A stretch of DNA of 64,000 nucleotides, from contig NZ_JANZNT010000001.1 in assembly GCF_025153455.1 (NCBI RefSeq), positions 992,001 through 1,056,000 of the forward strand, written 5' to 3'. Position numbers and translations under genes: made by a program. How positions within the stretch are numbered: the stretch's first letter is position 1; each line of letters begins with the position of its first letter. The stretch is from Sphingomonas sp. BGYR3. Its GTDB lineage: Bacteria > Pseudomonadota > Alphaproteobacteria > Sphingomonadales > Sphingomonadaceae. A model generated the notes under the pieces. It saw only the letters and a program-made list of their open reading frames with translations. It was not told the origin of the DNA and ran no database searches. Positions 8,849 to 18,030 of this stretch are shown piece by piece.

Positions 8849-9918
8849 CAGTTGGCGCTCCCGCCCGTCGGCTTGCCGATGCCGGTAGCGGCCTGTTCCT
8901 GACCGTTAAGGCGGACCTGCTGCCCATCGGCAACCTTAACCACCCCTTCGGTAATCACGCGCGCATCTGGGCCAAGGCCGGACAGGATTTCAACCTTGCC
9001 CCCCTGACGAATGCCGGTGCGCACCGCCACGCGCTTGGCCTTGCCCTGTTCGACGACAAACACGAAGTTTTCGTCCCCATCGCCTACAACCGCCAGTTCG
9101 GGCACAGACGGCGCGGTGCGTGCCTGCGCCTCCACCACCACGGTCAGCAGCATCCCCGGCTTCAACCGGGCGTCGGGATTGGGGATAAGGGCGCGGACGG
9201 TGACGGCGCGGGTTTCCGGGTTCACGATCGCATCGATGACATCGATCCGGCCACGGAACCGCTCATCGGGATAGGCGGCGGCCTGCGCCTCGATCGGCTG
9301 ACCCTGTTTCAGGGCGGACAGCATGGTTTCGGGGACCGAGAAATCGAGCTTGATCACCGAAAGATCGCTGATCCGCGCGACCTCGGTTCCGGCACTGACG
9401 ATCGCCCCGGCGGAGATGTTGCGCAGCGAGACATAGCCGGAAAACGGCGCGCGCAGCACCCGGTCGCCGATGGACGCACGCGCCTCAGCCGCCTGAGCGC
9501 GCGCCTGCGCCGCAAGTGCGGTCTGCGCATCCAGCGCGCTTTGCGTCGCGAATCCGCGCTGGCGGAGTTCAGCCAGGCGGGAAAGCTGCTTTTCGGCCTC
9601 TGCCGCGCGGGCGCTGGCAACGTCCAGCTGGGCCGTTTCCTGACCGCGGGCCAGCACGGCAACCACATCGCCCTTGCGAATGAAATCGCCATCATCGAAT
9701 GCCAGGCGCTCGATCCGCTCCGTCACGGGGGCGGCCAGCGTCACCTGTTCATTCGCATTGGCGGTGCCGACCGCCTCGATCCGTTCGACAAACCGTTCCT
9801 GAACCACCGGGGACACGGCAACAAGCGGCGCCGCGCGCCCCTTGGCCGCCGGTTGCGAACCGCCGCCGCAGCCCGCCGCCATCAGCGCGAGCGAAAGGAT
9901 CAGGATTTGCTTATGCAT
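8848..9918 (-). CDS. RND efflux periplasmic adaptor (membrane fusion protein), lipoprotein
   Basis: A 356-residue partner of the RND permease. The N terminus is a lipoprotein signal with lipobox LMAAGC, so the mature protein should be tethered by a lipid. The domain order is a first lipoyl half, a short alpha-hairpin rich in Ala/Glu/Arg (residues about 100-150), a second lipoyl half (APFSGYVSLRNISAGAIVSAG), a beta-barrel, and a membrane-proximal domain ending near DGQQVRLNG. It is the first gene of the pair and lies about 14 bp after tlyA on the same strand, so all three may be one transcript. Confidence 0.93.
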   Translation of the reverse strand: MHKQILILSLALMAAGCGGGSQPAAKGRAAPLVAVSPVVQERFVERIEAVGTANANEQVTLAAPVTERIERLAFDDGDFIRKGDVVAVLARGQETAQLDVASARAAEAEKQLSRLAELRQRGFATQSALDAQTALAAQARAQAAEARASIGDRVLRAPFSGYVSLRNISAGAIVSAGTEVARISDLSVIKLDFSVPETMLSALKQGQPIEAQAAAYPDERFRGRIDVIDAIVNPETRAVTVRALIPNPDARLKPGMLLTVVVEAQARTAPSVPELAVVGDGDENFVFVVEQGKAKRVAVRTGIRQGGKVEILSGLGPDARVITEGVVKVADGQQVRLNGQEQAATGIGKPTGGSAN

Positions 9919-9932
9919 CGGTGCCTAGGCCG

Positions 9933-10700
9933 CTATTCTGCAGAGGACCCTAACGCAAGCGCGCGAACGTCGTTTCGCGCCGCGATAAGAAACTCAACAT
10001 TTCCTTCCGGCCCCGTGATGGGGCTTTCCACCGCATCCTGCACGGTCCAGCCAATCGTGCCAAGCCATGATTTGGTTGCATCGCACACACGCCGGTGAAC
10101 CGCCGGATCGCGGACCACCCCGCCCTTGCCGATTTCGTGCCGTTCCGCCTCGAACTGCGGCTTGATCAGCGCGACCAGCCAGGCACCCGGTGCGGCAAAG
10201 GACATCGGCACGGGCAGCACCTTGTGCAGCGCAATGAAGCTTGCGTCACAGACGATCAGATCGACGAGTTCGGGCACATGATCGGCGGTCAGGATGCGTG
10301 CGCTTGTCTGTTCATGCACGATCACCCGCGGATCCTGACGCAGTTTCCACGCCAGCTGGTTGGTGCCGCTGTCCACGGCATAGACCCGCGCCGCGCCGCG
10401 GGTCAGCAGAACGTCGGTGAACCCGCCGGTCGATGATCCGACATCCATCGCCACCGCGCCCACGGGATCGATCGCAAAATGATCGAGCGCATGGGCCAGC
10501 TTGATCCCGCCCCGCGAAACCCAGGGATGGTCGCGGCCCTTGACGGTGATCTCGGCATCGTCGGGGATCTGCTGCCCGGGCTTGTCCACCTTTCGATCGC
10601 CGACGAAAACGACCCCGGCCATGACCAGCGCCTGAGCCCGGGTTCGGCTCTCCGCCAGGCCCCGTTCGGCGAGCAGTTGATCGATCCGCGTCTTTCCCAT
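9933..10700 (-). CDS. tlyA: TlyA family rRNA (cytidine-2'-O)-methyltransferase
   Basis: A 255-residue enzyme. The N-terminal S4 RNA-binding domain (residues about 4-60) reads RIDQLLAERGLAESRTRAQA. It is followed by an FtsJ-like SAM domain with HPWVSRGGIKL, motif I DVGSSTGGFTD, CDASFIAL and LIKPQFEAE, which hold the K-D-K-E type catalytic residues. Family members 2'-O-methylate 16S and 23S rRNA and influence capreomycin sensitivity. The start MGKTRIDQ is chosen because it matches the usual N terminus; the frame remains open 17 codons further. It diverges from the hydrolase gene at 10825. Confidence 0.93.
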   Translation of the reverse strand: MGKTRIDQLLAERGLAESRTRAQALVMAGVVFVGDRKVDKPGQQIPDDAEITVKGRDHPWVSRGGIKLAHALDHFAIDPVGAVAMDVGSSTGGFTDVLLTRGAARVYAVDSGTNQLAWKLRQDPRVIVHEQTSARILTADHVPELVDLIVCDASFIALHKVLPVPMSFAAPGAWLVALIKPQFEAERHEIGKGGVVRDPAVHRRVCDATKSWLGTIGWTVQDAVESPITGPEGNVEFLIAARNDVRALALGSSAE

Positions 10701-10824
10701 GCCGGTCCTTTGGCGGGGCGGGCGGACAAACGCAAACCCCGGCCCACCCAACGCAAAGTTTATTGCCTATCATTCTAGTAGGATTATCATGCGTCACCGG
10801 GGGCTGGACGAGGGAGTGACCGCG

Positions 10825-11481
10825 ATGGCGATCTTTGACACGCATGACCGTACCGGCCCGACCATTCTGACCGTGCCCGGGCTGGATAACAGCGGCCCGG
10901 GCCATTGGCAGACGATCTGGGAATCGGTGCGCGGGGACGTGCGCCGGGTCGAGCTTGGCCTGTGGAATGCGCCGCAGCGCAATCCGTGGGTCACCCGGCT
11001 GGATCAGGCGATCGGCGAATCATCCGCACCCGTGGTGCTGGCCGGGCACAGCCTGGGTTGTATCGCCATCGCCTGGTGGGCGACCATGGCGGCGCCGGAG
11101 GTGCTGGCGCGGGTTGGCGGCGCGTTGATGGTGGCGCCAGCCGATGTCGACTGGGCGGATGCGCAAATCCTGCGGACCTTCCGCCCCATTCCCATCGAGC
11201 CGCTGCCCTTCCCCTCCATCCTCGTCGCCAGCCGCGACGATCCGTGGCTGGATGTGGAACGGGCGCACCACCTGGCAACCCATTGGGGCAGCCTGTTTCA
11301 CGATGCGGGGGCGGCCGGGCATATCAATGCCGACAGCGGCCTCGGTAGCTGGCCCGAGGGGCAGGAGCTGCTCGCCCGGCTCAGCGACGGGTCGATCCAC
11401 CGGACCGCCACCCGGCGCGTGCCGCCCGGCTGGCGCAACCCGGCGGGGGATCCGCGCGGATTTGGCCTGGGCAGCAGCTAA
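10825..11481 (+). CDS. RBBP9/YdeN family alpha/beta hydrolase
   Basis: A 218-residue serine hydrolase. It has the family opening TILTVPGLDNSGPGHWQTIWE, the nucleophile elbow AGHSLGCIAIA, an acidic segment VASRDDPWLDVERA and the catalytic His in AGHINADSGLG. RBBP9-type bacterial hydrolases are mostly uncharacterised esterases. The ATG at 10825 has a GAGGGAG site in front. An alternative ATG at 10789, with AGGA six bases upstream, would add 12 residues and cannot be excluded. It diverges from tlyA and meets dxs tail-to-tail 18 bp later. Confidence 0.88.
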   Translation: MAIFDTHDRTGPTILTVPGLDNSGPGHWQTIWESVRGDVRRVELGLWNAPQRNPWVTRLDQAIGESSAPVVLAGHSLGCIAIAWWATMAAPEVLARVGGALMVAPADVDWADAQILRTFRPIPIEPLPFPSILVASRDDPWLDVERAHHLATHWGSLFHDAGAAGHINADSGLGSWPEGQELLARLSDGSIHRTATRRVPPGWRNPAGDPRGFGLGSS

Positions 11482-11499
11482 CGCCGGATCGGCCTTCGG

Positions 11500-13425
11500 T
11501 CAGGCGCGCGCGCCCGCCTCTGTCTCCGTCTCGTTCCAGCGGAGCGCCTTCAGCACCGTATCGACGATGTGCGGGGCGTTCAGGCCGGCCTGGTCATACT
11601 GCACTTCCGGCTTGTCCTGATCCTGGAACAGGTCGGGCAGACGCATCGTCCGCAGTTTCAGCCCGCCATCGATCAGGCCCGCATCGCTCGCCATGGTCAG
11701 GACGTGCGCGCCAAGGCCGCCAATCGCATTCTCCTCGATCGTCACGGCGACTTCGTGCGTGGCGAGCAGGCGGCGGATCAGTTCCTCGTCCAGCGGCTTG
11801 GCAAAGCGCAGATCGGCGACGGTCGTCGACAGCCCCTTGGCGTCCAGCACGTCGGCCGCCTTCAGCGCCTCGGACAGGCGCGTGCCAAGCGACAGGATCG
11901 CGACCTTCTTGCCCTCGCGCACCACGCGGCCCTTGCCGATTTCCAGCTGCTGCGGCACCGCTGGCAACGGCACGCCGACCCCGTTGCCGCGCGGATAGCG
12001 GAACGCGATCGGGCCGCTGTCATGGCAGGCGGCGGTATAGGTCATGTGGACCAGCTCCGCCTCGTCGGCCGCAGCCATCACCACGAAATTGGGCAGCGAC
12101 GCCAGATAGGTCACGTCAAAGCTGCCGGCATGGGTGCAGCCATCCGCGCCGACCAGCCCCGCCCGGTCGATGGCAAAGCGCACCGGCAGATTCTGGATCG
12201 CAACATCATGCACCACCTGGTCATAGGCGCGCTGAAGGAAGGTCGAATAAATGGCGCAGAACGGGCGCATCCCCTGCGCCGCAAGACCGGCGGCAAAGGT
12301 GACGGCGTGCTGTTCGGCGATACCGACGTCGAAGCTACGATCCGGATGCGCGTTGGCGAACTTGTCGACGCCCGTCCCGCCCGGCATGGCCGCGGTGATG
12401 GCGCAGATCCGCTTATCGGTCTCGGCCAGCTTGGCCAGCGTTTCGCCGAACACGTTCTGATATGCCGGCGGCCCCGGCGGTGCCTTGACCTGCGCGCCCG
12501 TGATCACGTCGAACTTCTGGACGCCGTGATATTTGTCGGCGCTGTTTTCGGCCGGGGCATAGCCCTTGCCCTTTTTCGTCACGACATGGATCAGGCAGGG
12601 CCCTTCCGCCGCGTCGCGCACATTTTCCAGCACGGGGACGAGATGGTCGAGATTGTGGCCGTCGATCGGGCCGACATAGTAAAAGCCCAGTTCCTCGAAC
12701 AACGTGCCGCCCATGGCCAGGCCGCGGGCATATTCATCGGTCTTGCGCGCCGCCTTTTGCAGCGGCTCGGGCAGCTTGCGCGCCAGCCGCTTCAGCGTTT
12801 CGCGCACGCCCAGAAATTCGCGGCTGGACACGATGCGCGACAGATAGGCCGACAGGCCGCCGACCGGCGGGGCAATCGACATGTCATTGTCGTTCAGGAT
12901 GACGATCAGGCGATTGCCCGCCTGTTCGGCATTGTTCATCGCCTCATAGGCCATGCCGGCGCTCATCGCGCCATCGCCGATCACGGCAATGCCCTTGCCC
13001 GGCGTGCCCGCCATCTTGTTGGCGACGGCAAAGCCCAGTGCTGCGGAAATGCTGGTCGAGCTGTGCGCCGCGCCGAACGGATCATATTCGCTTTCCGCCC
13101 GCTTGGTGAAACCGGACAGGCCGCCCCCCTGACGCAGCGTGCGGATGCGATCGCGCCGCCCGGTCAGGATCTTGTGCGGATAGCATTGATGGCCAACGTC
13201 CCACACCAGCCGGTCGTCCGGCGTGTTGAAGACGTAATGGATGGCGACAGTCAATTCGACCACGCCAAGCCCGGACCCCAGATGGCCGCCCGTTGTGCCG
13301 ACCGCCGAAATCGTCTCGCTGCGCAATTCGTCGGCAAGCTGCCGAAGGTCGGCTGGCTTCAGCTTGCGAAGGGCCTCGGGCGTCGGAACAGTGTCGAGCA
13401 GCGGTGTCGCGGGACGGTCAGTCAT
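11500..13425 (-). CDS. dxs: 1-deoxy-D-xylulose-5-phosphate synthase
   Basis: A 641-residue thiamine-diphosphate enzyme that condenses pyruvate and glyceraldehyde 3-phosphate. This is the first step of the MEP pathway for isoprenoids, including carotenoids and hopanoids. It shows [17 protein letters not shown] with the conserved His, the ThDP/Mg motif [16 protein letters not shown]...NDNDMSI, and the transketolase pyrimidine domain with the [18 protein letters not shown] stretch. The length is normal. It lies about 75 bp downstream of zur on the same strand. Confidence 0.97.
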   Translation of the reverse strand: MTDRPATPLLDTVPTPEALRKLKPADLRQLADELRSETISAVGTTGGHLGSGLGVVELTVAIHYVFNTPDDRLVWDVGHQCYPHKILTGRRDRIRTLRQGGGLSGFTKRAESEYDPFGAAHSSTSISAALGFAVANKMAGTPGKGIAVIGDGAMSAGMAYEAMNNAEQAGNRLIVILNDNDMSIAPPVGGLSAYLSRIVSSREFLGVRETLKRLARKLPEPLQKAARKTDEYARGLAMGGTLFEELGFYYVGPIDGHNLDHLVPVLENVRDAAEGPCLIHVVTKKGKGYAPAENSADKYHGVQKFDVITGAQVKAPPGPPAYQNVFGETLAKLAETDKRICAITAAMPGGTGVDKFANAHPDRSFDVGIAEQHAVTFAAGLAAQGMRPFCAIYSTFLQRAYDQVVHDVAIQNLPVRFAIDRAGLVGADGCTHAGSFDVTYLASLPNFVVMAAADEAELVHMTYTAACHDSGPIAFRYPRGNGVGVPLPAVPQQLEIGKGRVVREGKKVAILSLGTRLSEALKAADVLDAKGLSTTVADLRFAKPLDEELIRRLLATHEVAVTIEENAIGGLGAHVLTMASDAGLIDGGLKLRTMRLPDLFQDQDKPEVQYDQAGLNAPHIVDTVLKALRWNETETEAGARA

Positions 13426-13501
13426 CGTCCCGGTGTACTGTGTTCCCGACGCGAAGTCGATTGTTCCGATGCAACAGGCGGCCAGTAAAAAGACCGTTGG
13501 G

Positions 13502-13966
13502 TTACGCCTCGTCGCAATCGGCGCAGCGGCCGCGCACCTCGATCACGGGACGGACCGGCGCAAATCCTGCCTTTTCGGCCGCACTGCGCACCGACCCGGT
13601 AATCCGGTCATCGTCCAGATGCGTCGCCTGTCCGCAACTGTCGCAGACCAGGAAAATACAGTCGTGCAGGCAGCCGGGATGGGCATTGGCGACATAGGCA
13701 TTCTGGCTTTCCACCCGGCGCGCCAGATTGGCACCGACGAACAGGTCGAGGATGCGATAGACGCTGTTGGGCGCAATGCGCCGCCCTTCCCGCTTGGAAA
13801 CGGCATCGGCAATGTCATAGGCGCTGGCCGGCTTGGTAAACTCGGCCAGGGCGGCAAAGACGCTGGCACGCATTGCCGTCCATTGTTCGCCGGCGTCCTC
13901 CAGCTGGGCCTGCGCCGCGCTGGCGAGCGCCGCGCCACTGCGTTCCTGATGATCATGGGCGTGCAT
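13502..13966 (-). CDS. zur: Fur family transcriptional repressor, probably Zur
   Basis: A 154-residue metal-dependent repressor with a Fur winged helix ([27 protein letters not shown]) and a C-terminal metal domain with two cysteine pairs, CDSCG and CADC. The stretch [18 protein letters not shown] resembles the Zur branch rather than Fur or PerR. An N-terminal His-rich MHAHDHQ is present. It sits about 38 bp after the MerC-like membrane gene, with a possible Zur box upstream of that gene, so the pair is probably an autoregulated zinc-response operon. The Zur assignment rests on motifs and context. Confidence 0.82.
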   Translation of the reverse strand: MHAHDHQERSGAALASAAQAQLEDAGEQWTAMRASVFAALAEFTKPASAYDIADAVSKREGRRIAPNSVYRILDLFVGANLARRVESQNAYVANAHPGCLHDCIFLVCDSCGQATHLDDDRITGSVRSAAEKAGFAPVRPVIEVRGRCADCDEA

Positions 13967-14004
13967 GGACTGAACCTAATGGCCGGCGAGGCCGGCGGCA
14001 AGCA

Positions 14005-14394
14005 TCAGCCGCGGGCGCGGCGATTGAGATCGTGGCCCAGCGCGACAATCGCGACGCCCAGCACGGTGGCCGCCGCTTCCGCCCCGCCATGCGGCAGGTT
14101 CAGCGCCCCCGCCATGATGCCAAGGCCGAACGCGCCAGTCGCTGCGGGCAGCATCCGCCCATGCGTCCACGCCCCGATCCCAAGGCCCAGCGCACCAAAG
14201 GCGATCGCCAGAACCAGACCGATTTCATGCAGATGCGGGCTGACGATCCCGCTGCCCGCAGAGGCAAGCGCGCTGACCATCAGGATCGTGACGACGCAAT
14301 GCACGGCGCACAGGCCCGACAATCCGATCGCCAGCCGGTCGATTCCCGGCATGCCGCGGATCAGGGAGCCAAGAACAAGGCGCTGAGTCGTCAT
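14005..14394 (-). CDS. MerC domain membrane protein
   Basis: A 129-residue protein with about four membrane helices. The family signature GLSGLCAVHCVVTIL in helix 1 carries the CAVHC metal-ligand motif. MerC proteins were first known as mercury importers, but chromosomal copies next to zur are candidate metal-uptake or metal-handling proteins. No other mer gene is present, which argues against mercury resistance. The start at 14394 (MTTQRLVLG) is chosen for its fit to the family; in-frame ATGs at 14406 and 14418 also exist and none has a convincing ribosome site. Confidence 0.8.
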   Translation of the reverse strand: MTTQRLVLGSLIRGMPGIDRLAIGLSGLCAVHCVVTILMVSALASAGSGIVSPHLHEIGLVLAIAFGALGLGIGAWTHGRMLPAATGAFGLGIMAGALNLPHGGAEAAATVLGVAIVALGHDLNRRARG

Positions 14395-14423
14395 CACGGC
14401 CCGCATATAGAAGTGCATCCGCA

Positions 14424-14440
14424 GAGTTACAACATATCAT
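14424..14440 (-). promoter_or_regulatory. Possible Zur box upstream of merC-zur
   Basis: The segment holds GAGTTACAACATATCAT. It matches the right half of the alphaproteobacterial Zur palindrome (TTATAACATATC) with one difference; the left half is degenerate. It lies about 30-45 bp before the chosen merC start and on the far side faces ctaA. Inference from a motif remembered by eye. Confidence 0.4.
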
Positions 14441-14501
14441 CACGTTGTTTCTGCCATGCCACGGCCCAAGGGCCGCATTGTCAGCGCGGGACACCTCGCC
14501 T

Positions 14502-15551
14502 ATGTCGCATGGCGTGCTTCAACCCGGCTTCATCCCCTCGTCCGCACGTCCCGCAACCCTTGCCCGGTGGCTGGGAATCGTCGCAATCCTGATCGTCATG
14601 ATCGTCGTCGTCGGTGGCATCACCCGGCTGACCGAATCGGGCCTGTCGATCACCGAATGGAAACCCGTGTCGGGCGCGCTGCCGCCGCTGAACGATGCGG
14701 ACTGGCAGGCAGCGTTCGACCTGTATCGCCAGACCCCGGAATATCAGCAGATCAATCGCGGAATGTCGCTGGGCGAATTCCAGTTCATCTTTTTCTGGGA
14801 ATGGGTGCATCGCCAGCTTGGCCGCCTGATCGGGCTGGCGCTGGCCCTGCCGCTGATCTGGTTCGCCGTTCGTCGCCGCATCCCGCATGGCTATACGCCG
14901 CGGCTGGTCGCGCTGGTCGCGCTGGTCGGGCTGCAGGGTACGCTGGGATGGTGGATGGTGCAGTCTGGCCTGGCCGACCGCACGGACGTCAGCCATTACC
15001 GGCTGGCCGCGCATCTGTTGACCGCCCTGTTCCTGCTGGCTGGCACGGTGTGGACTGCGCTTGATCTCCGACTGCTCGCCACCGCCCCTGCCGCACGACC
15101 GGCGCGCTTGGTGCCCCTGGCCGCCATTGCGGGCAGCATCCTGTTCATCCAGCTGTTGTTCGGCGCCTATACCGCCGGGCTGAATGCGGGCCTGGTCACC
15201 GATCAATGGCCGCTGATGAACGGCCGCTTCTTTCCGGCGGAGGAATTTGCCGGCCGGTCGGCGGTGGACGCGGTGTTCAACGACCCGTTCGTCATCCATT
15301 TCGTCCATCGCTGGTGGGCATGGGTGGCCGCCATCGCGCTGATCGTGCTGGCCGTGCGGGTAAAGCGGGCAGGCGCGCGGCCTGCATCCATCGCCATTCA
15401 CGCGCTGCTCGGCACGCAGATCCTGCTGGGCATTGCCACGGTGATGACGGGCGTGAACCTGCACGTTGCGGTCACGCATCAGCTGGTCGGCGCCCTGCTG
15501 GTCATTGCCGTGACCCTGGGCGCGCATCGTCTGGGCCGGACGCCCGCGTGA
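14502..15551 (+). CDS. ctaA: Haem A synthase (COX15/CtaA family)
   Basis: A 349-residue protein with eight membrane helices that oxidises the C8 methyl of haem O to a formyl group, giving haem A for aa3-type cytochrome oxidase. The family signatures are GGITRLTESGLSITEWKP, the EWVHRQLGR motif after helix 2, and haem-ligand His residues in HYRLAAHLL, HFVHRWWAW and VAVTHQLVGA. The extracellular Cys pairs of Gram-positive CtaA are absent, as expected for the alphaproteobacterial/mitochondrial type. Its stop overlaps the GTG of cutA. Confidence 0.95.
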   Translation: MSHGVLQPGFIPSSARPATLARWLGIVAILIVMIVVVGGITRLTESGLSITEWKPVSGALPPLNDADWQAAFDLYRQTPEYQQINRGMSLGEFQFIFFWEWVHRQLGRLIGLALALPLIWFAVRRRIPHGYTPRLVALVALVGLQGTLGWWMVQSGLADRTDVSHYRLAAHLLTALFLLAGTVWTALDLRLLATAPAARPARLVPLAAIAGSILFIQLLFGAYTAGLNAGLVTDQWPLMNGRFFPAEEFAGRSAVDAVFNDPFVIHFVHRWWAWVAAIALIVLAVRVKRAGARPASIAIHALLGTQILLGIATVMTGVNLHVAVTHQLVGALLVIAVTLGAHRLGRTPA

Positions 15552-15862
15552 CTGGGCTGACGCTGGTTTACACGACCCTGGATAGCGTCGATCGCGCCGC
15601 CGACATCGCCGGGACTGTGGTGGAGGAACGGCTGGCCGCCTGCGCGCAGGTTCTGGCGCCGATCACGTCAACCTATCGCTGGCAAGGCAAGGTCGAAACC
15701 GCACAGGAATGGCCGCTGCTTTTGAAGGTGGCTTCGACCGATGCCGAACGGCTGATCGAACGGCTGGGCGTGCTGCACCCCTATGATCTGCCGGTCATCG
15801 AATGGTGGCCGGCATCGACCACGCCCGGCGCGCTCGCTTGGCTGGCCGAAAGCGTCGCTTGA
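15548..15862 (+). CDS. cutA: Divalent-cation tolerance protein CutA
   Basis: A 104-residue protein of the very stable trimeric CutA1 family. It has the motifs VVEERLAACAQVL, TSTYRWQGKVE and KVASTDAERL, and ends HPYDLPVIEWWPAS...YLAWL-like. CutA is linked to copper and divalent-metal tolerance, but its exact action is unsettled. The GTG start overlaps the ctaA stop by four bases, and its own stop overlaps the next ATG (TGATG), so three genes are chained. The copper link fits its pairing with an oxidase-maturation gene, though this is only context. Confidence 0.92.
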   Translation: MTGLTLVYTTLDSVDRAADIAGTVVEERLAACAQVLAPITSTYRWQGKVETAQEWPLLLKVASTDAERLIERLGVLHPYDLPVIEWWPASTTPGALAWLAESVA

Positions 15863-16665
15863 TGCTGACCGCTGCGATCCTGCTGGCTGTTCAGGCGACC
15901 GCGCCTGTTGCCGCGCACCGCTTTTCCCCGCCGCTGGACAGCGACTGGCGCTACCGGATCGATGAAACCCGGGAACAGGACGGGCGGACGGATCGCTATC
16001 GACTGGAGCGCATCGTGCGGTTCAAACGCACCGAACGCGGCTTTACCGCCGTATTGACCGTCACTGCCGTCGATGGCGGCATTGCCAGCGGCCCCGGCGC
16101 GATGTTCGAGGCGGGGATGAGCGGATTTGTCGGCGTGCCGATCCAGATGCACCTGGATTCGGCCGGGCGGGTCACGGCGGTCGACGACCTGGACCGGCAT
16201 TTTGACCGGTGGACCGACGGGATCGTCGCGATCGGCCTGCGCGGCGTGAATGCCGACAAGCGCGCGCCGATCGCCAAGGCGCTGGCCGACCGGTTCGCCG
16301 CGATGCCCGCCCCTGCCCGGCTGGACATGTTCGCTTCCATGCTGGGCGCGATCATCCCTACCTCCGATCTGCCGGCCGCCCCGGTCACCGAAACGCCCAT
16401 CGATCAGAAAAGCGCAGCCGCCGACCTGTCCGGCACGCGCCGCGCCTTTCGCTCTGCCGATGACTGGCTGGTGATCGACGACCGGCTGACCGGTCAGGGC
16501 CGCAGTCCGCAGGGTGCGTTCGACCTGTCCGTCGAACATCGCCGCACCATCGATCCGGCAACCGGGCTGATCCGGTCGTCGGTCCGCGTCCGGCGCACGG
16601 CCAGCGGCGATGCAGCACAGGTCACGACCACGCGCATCACCGTGGATCCACCATCGGCAAACTGA
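15862..16665 (+). CDS. Secreted protein of unknown function
   Basis: A 267-residue protein not recognised. [19 protein letters not shown] is a signal peptide, followed by [26 protein letters not shown]. The rest looks like a beta-rich periplasmic domain ([25 protein letters not shown]) with a later [16 protein letters not shown] helix and a closing beta sheet ([20 protein letters not shown]). The ATG overlaps the cutA stop, so it is co-translated with ctaA-cutA. No cysteine or metal motif stands out. Confidence 0.75.
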   Translation: MLTAAILLAVQATAPVAAHRFSPPLDSDWRYRIDETREQDGRTDRYRLERIVRFKRTERGFTAVLTVTAVDGGIASGPGAMFEAGMSGFVGVPIQMHLDSAGRVTAVDDLDRHFDRWTDGIVAIGLRGVNADKRAPIAKALADRFAAMPAPARLDMFASMLGAIIPTSDLPAAPVTETPIDQKSAAADLSGTRRAFRSADDWLVIDDRLTGQGRSPQGAFDLSVEHRRTIDPATGLIRSSVRVRRTASGDAAQVTTTRITVDPPSAN

Positions 16666-16705
16666 CCCGGTATTCCTATACCCGTCAGCAGAGCCGCGCT
16701 TTCGC

Positions 16706-16734
16706 TTGACTTTCGGGCACGGATTGAACATTGG
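16706..16734 (+). promoter_or_regulatory. Possible rplM-rpsI promoter
   Basis: TTGACT at 16706-16711 is a good -35 element. A 17-base spacer leads to CATTGG, a poor -10. It lies about 70 bp before the rplM start, in the only non-coding gap ahead of the ribosomal pair. Weak call. Confidence 0.3.
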
Positions 16735-16801
16735 CCACCCATCGCGCCGCTCCGCACTGGGGCGGCGCTTGCTGTTCAACCCGGATAAGGTCACCAAGCC
16801 C

Positions 16802-17281
16802 ATGAAGGCGCTGATGAAGACCACCAAGTCGGTAAAGCCGGCGGAAGTGGAAAAGAAGTGGCATATCGTTGACGCCGACGGCCTGGTGGTCGGTCGCGCT
16901 GCGACGATCATCGCCAATGTGCTGCGCGGCAAGCACAAGACCAGCTTTACCCCCCATGTCGATTGCGGTGACAACGTCATCGTCATCAACGCGGACAAGG
17001 TCCGTTTCACGGGCAAGAAGCTGTCGCAGAAGGTGTATTACAAGCACACCGGCTATGCGGGCGGCATCAAGGAAATCACCGCCGCCAAGGTGCTGGACGG
17101 CCGGTTCCCGGAGCGCGTGCTGGAAAAGGCGATCGAGCGCATGATCCCGCGCGGCCCGCTGGGCCGTCAGCAGATGCGCAATCTGCGCATCTACAAGGGC
17201 AGCGAGCATCCGCATGACGCCCAGAACCCCGAAGTGCTGGATATCGCGGGCATGAACCGCAAGAACAAGGTGGGCGCATAA
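16802..17281 (+). CDS. rplM: 50S ribosomal protein L13
   Basis: A 159-residue L13. The core begins [21 protein letters not shown] and continues with [29 protein letters not shown] and the signature [19 protein letters not shown]13 is an early-assembly protein of the large subunit. The start [20 protein letters not shown] is chosen; an inner ATG four codons later is possible. Its stop overlaps the rpsI ATG (TAATG), the usual L13-S9 operon. Confidence 0.97.
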   Translation: MKALMKTTKSVKPAEVEKKWHIVDADGLVVGRAATIIANVLRGKHKTSFTPHVDCGDNVIVINADKVRFTGKKLSQKVYYKHTGYAGGIKEITAAKVLDGRFPERVLEKAIERMIPRGPLGRQQMRNLRIYKGSEHPHDAQNPEVLDIAGMNRKNKVGA

Positions 17282-17805
17282 TGACCGACAATCGCCAGTC
17301 CCTTTCCGATCTGGGCGCGGTCGTCCAGGGCCAGCCGCTGGCCGAAGAGGGCACCGACCTGGGCGTTCAGGCGCCGACCTATGAGCCCGCGCCGCTGCGC
17401 GAGCAGGAACTCGACGCCTATGGCCGCGCCTATGCGACCGGCCGCCGCAAGGACGCGGTTGCCCGCGTGTGGATCAAGCCCGGATCGGGCAAGATCACGA
17501 TCAACGGCCGTGATCAGGAAGTCTATTTCGCGCGTCCGACGCTGCGTCTCGTCATCAACCAGCCGTTCGGCGTTGCCGAGCGTGAGGGCCAGTATGACGT
17601 GATCGCCACCGTCAAGGGCGGCGGCCTGTCGGGTCAGGCCGGTGCCGTGAAGCACGGCATTGCCCAGGCGCTGACCAAGTACGAGCCTGCGCTGCGCACG
17701 CCCGTCAAGCGTGCCGGTTTCCTGACGCGTGACAGCCGCGCGGTCGAGCGCAAGAAGTACGGCAAGGCGAAGGCCCGCCGCAGCTTCCAGTTCTCGAAGC
17801 GCTGA
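17281..17805 (+). CDS. rpsI: 30S ribosomal protein S9
   Basis: A 174-residue S9. The conserved core (from about residue 48) reads [19 protein letters not shown] and ends with [12 protein letters not shown], whose basic tail reaches the P-site tRNA. About 45 residues precede the core and are acidic and Pro/Gln-rich; extensions like this are seen in other alphaproteobacteria. It overlaps rplM by one base and is followed by a strong terminator. Confidence 0.97.
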   Translation: MTDNRQSLSDLGAVVQGQPLAEEGTDLGVQAPTYEPAPLREQELDAYGRAYATGRRKDAVARVWIKPGSGKITINGRDQEVYFARPTLRLVINQPFGVAEREGQYDVIATVKGGGLSGQAGAVKHGIAQALTKYEPALRTPVKRAGFLTRDSRAVERKKYGKAKARRSFQFSKR

Positions 17806-17830
17806 TCCGCTTTCAACGACGAACAACAGA

Positions 17831-17860
17831 AAAGGGCGGCTTTCGGGCCGCCCTTTTTTT
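17831..17860 (+). terminator. Intrinsic terminator after rplM-rpsI
   Basis: AAAGGGCGGC and GCCGCCCTTT form a perfect 10-bp stem with a TTTCGG loop, followed by a T run. It starts 26 bp after the rpsI stop. Confidence 0.92.
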
Positions 17861-17943
17861 GTGCTCCGCACCTATTCGCTTTGCGAAACAATGTGTTGCC
17901 TTTGCGCATCGCTTTGGCCGCCAAGTGGATTGGGGTTGCCGGG

Positions 17944-17974
17944 CGCTATTGACCCGGTGTCAAAGCGCAATAGC
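17944..17974. repeat. Nested inverted repeat upstream of the protease autotransporter
   Basis: The outer arms GCTATTG and CAATAGC enclose an inner pair TTGAC/GTCAA. It is centred about 70 bp before the autotransporter start. It could be an operator or a hairpin in the 5' leader; nothing in the sequence decides between these. Confidence 0.35.
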
Positions 17975-18030
17975 CTCTGACGCCATGCGGTGAAACGCTC
18001 TGGTTTCATCTCTTTCGATGGGGGATTTCC

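Noticed and set aside
14005..14418. A mercury-resistance locus based on the MerC domain
   Set aside because: No merA, merT, merP or merR is nearby, and the neighbour is a Zur-type regulator.
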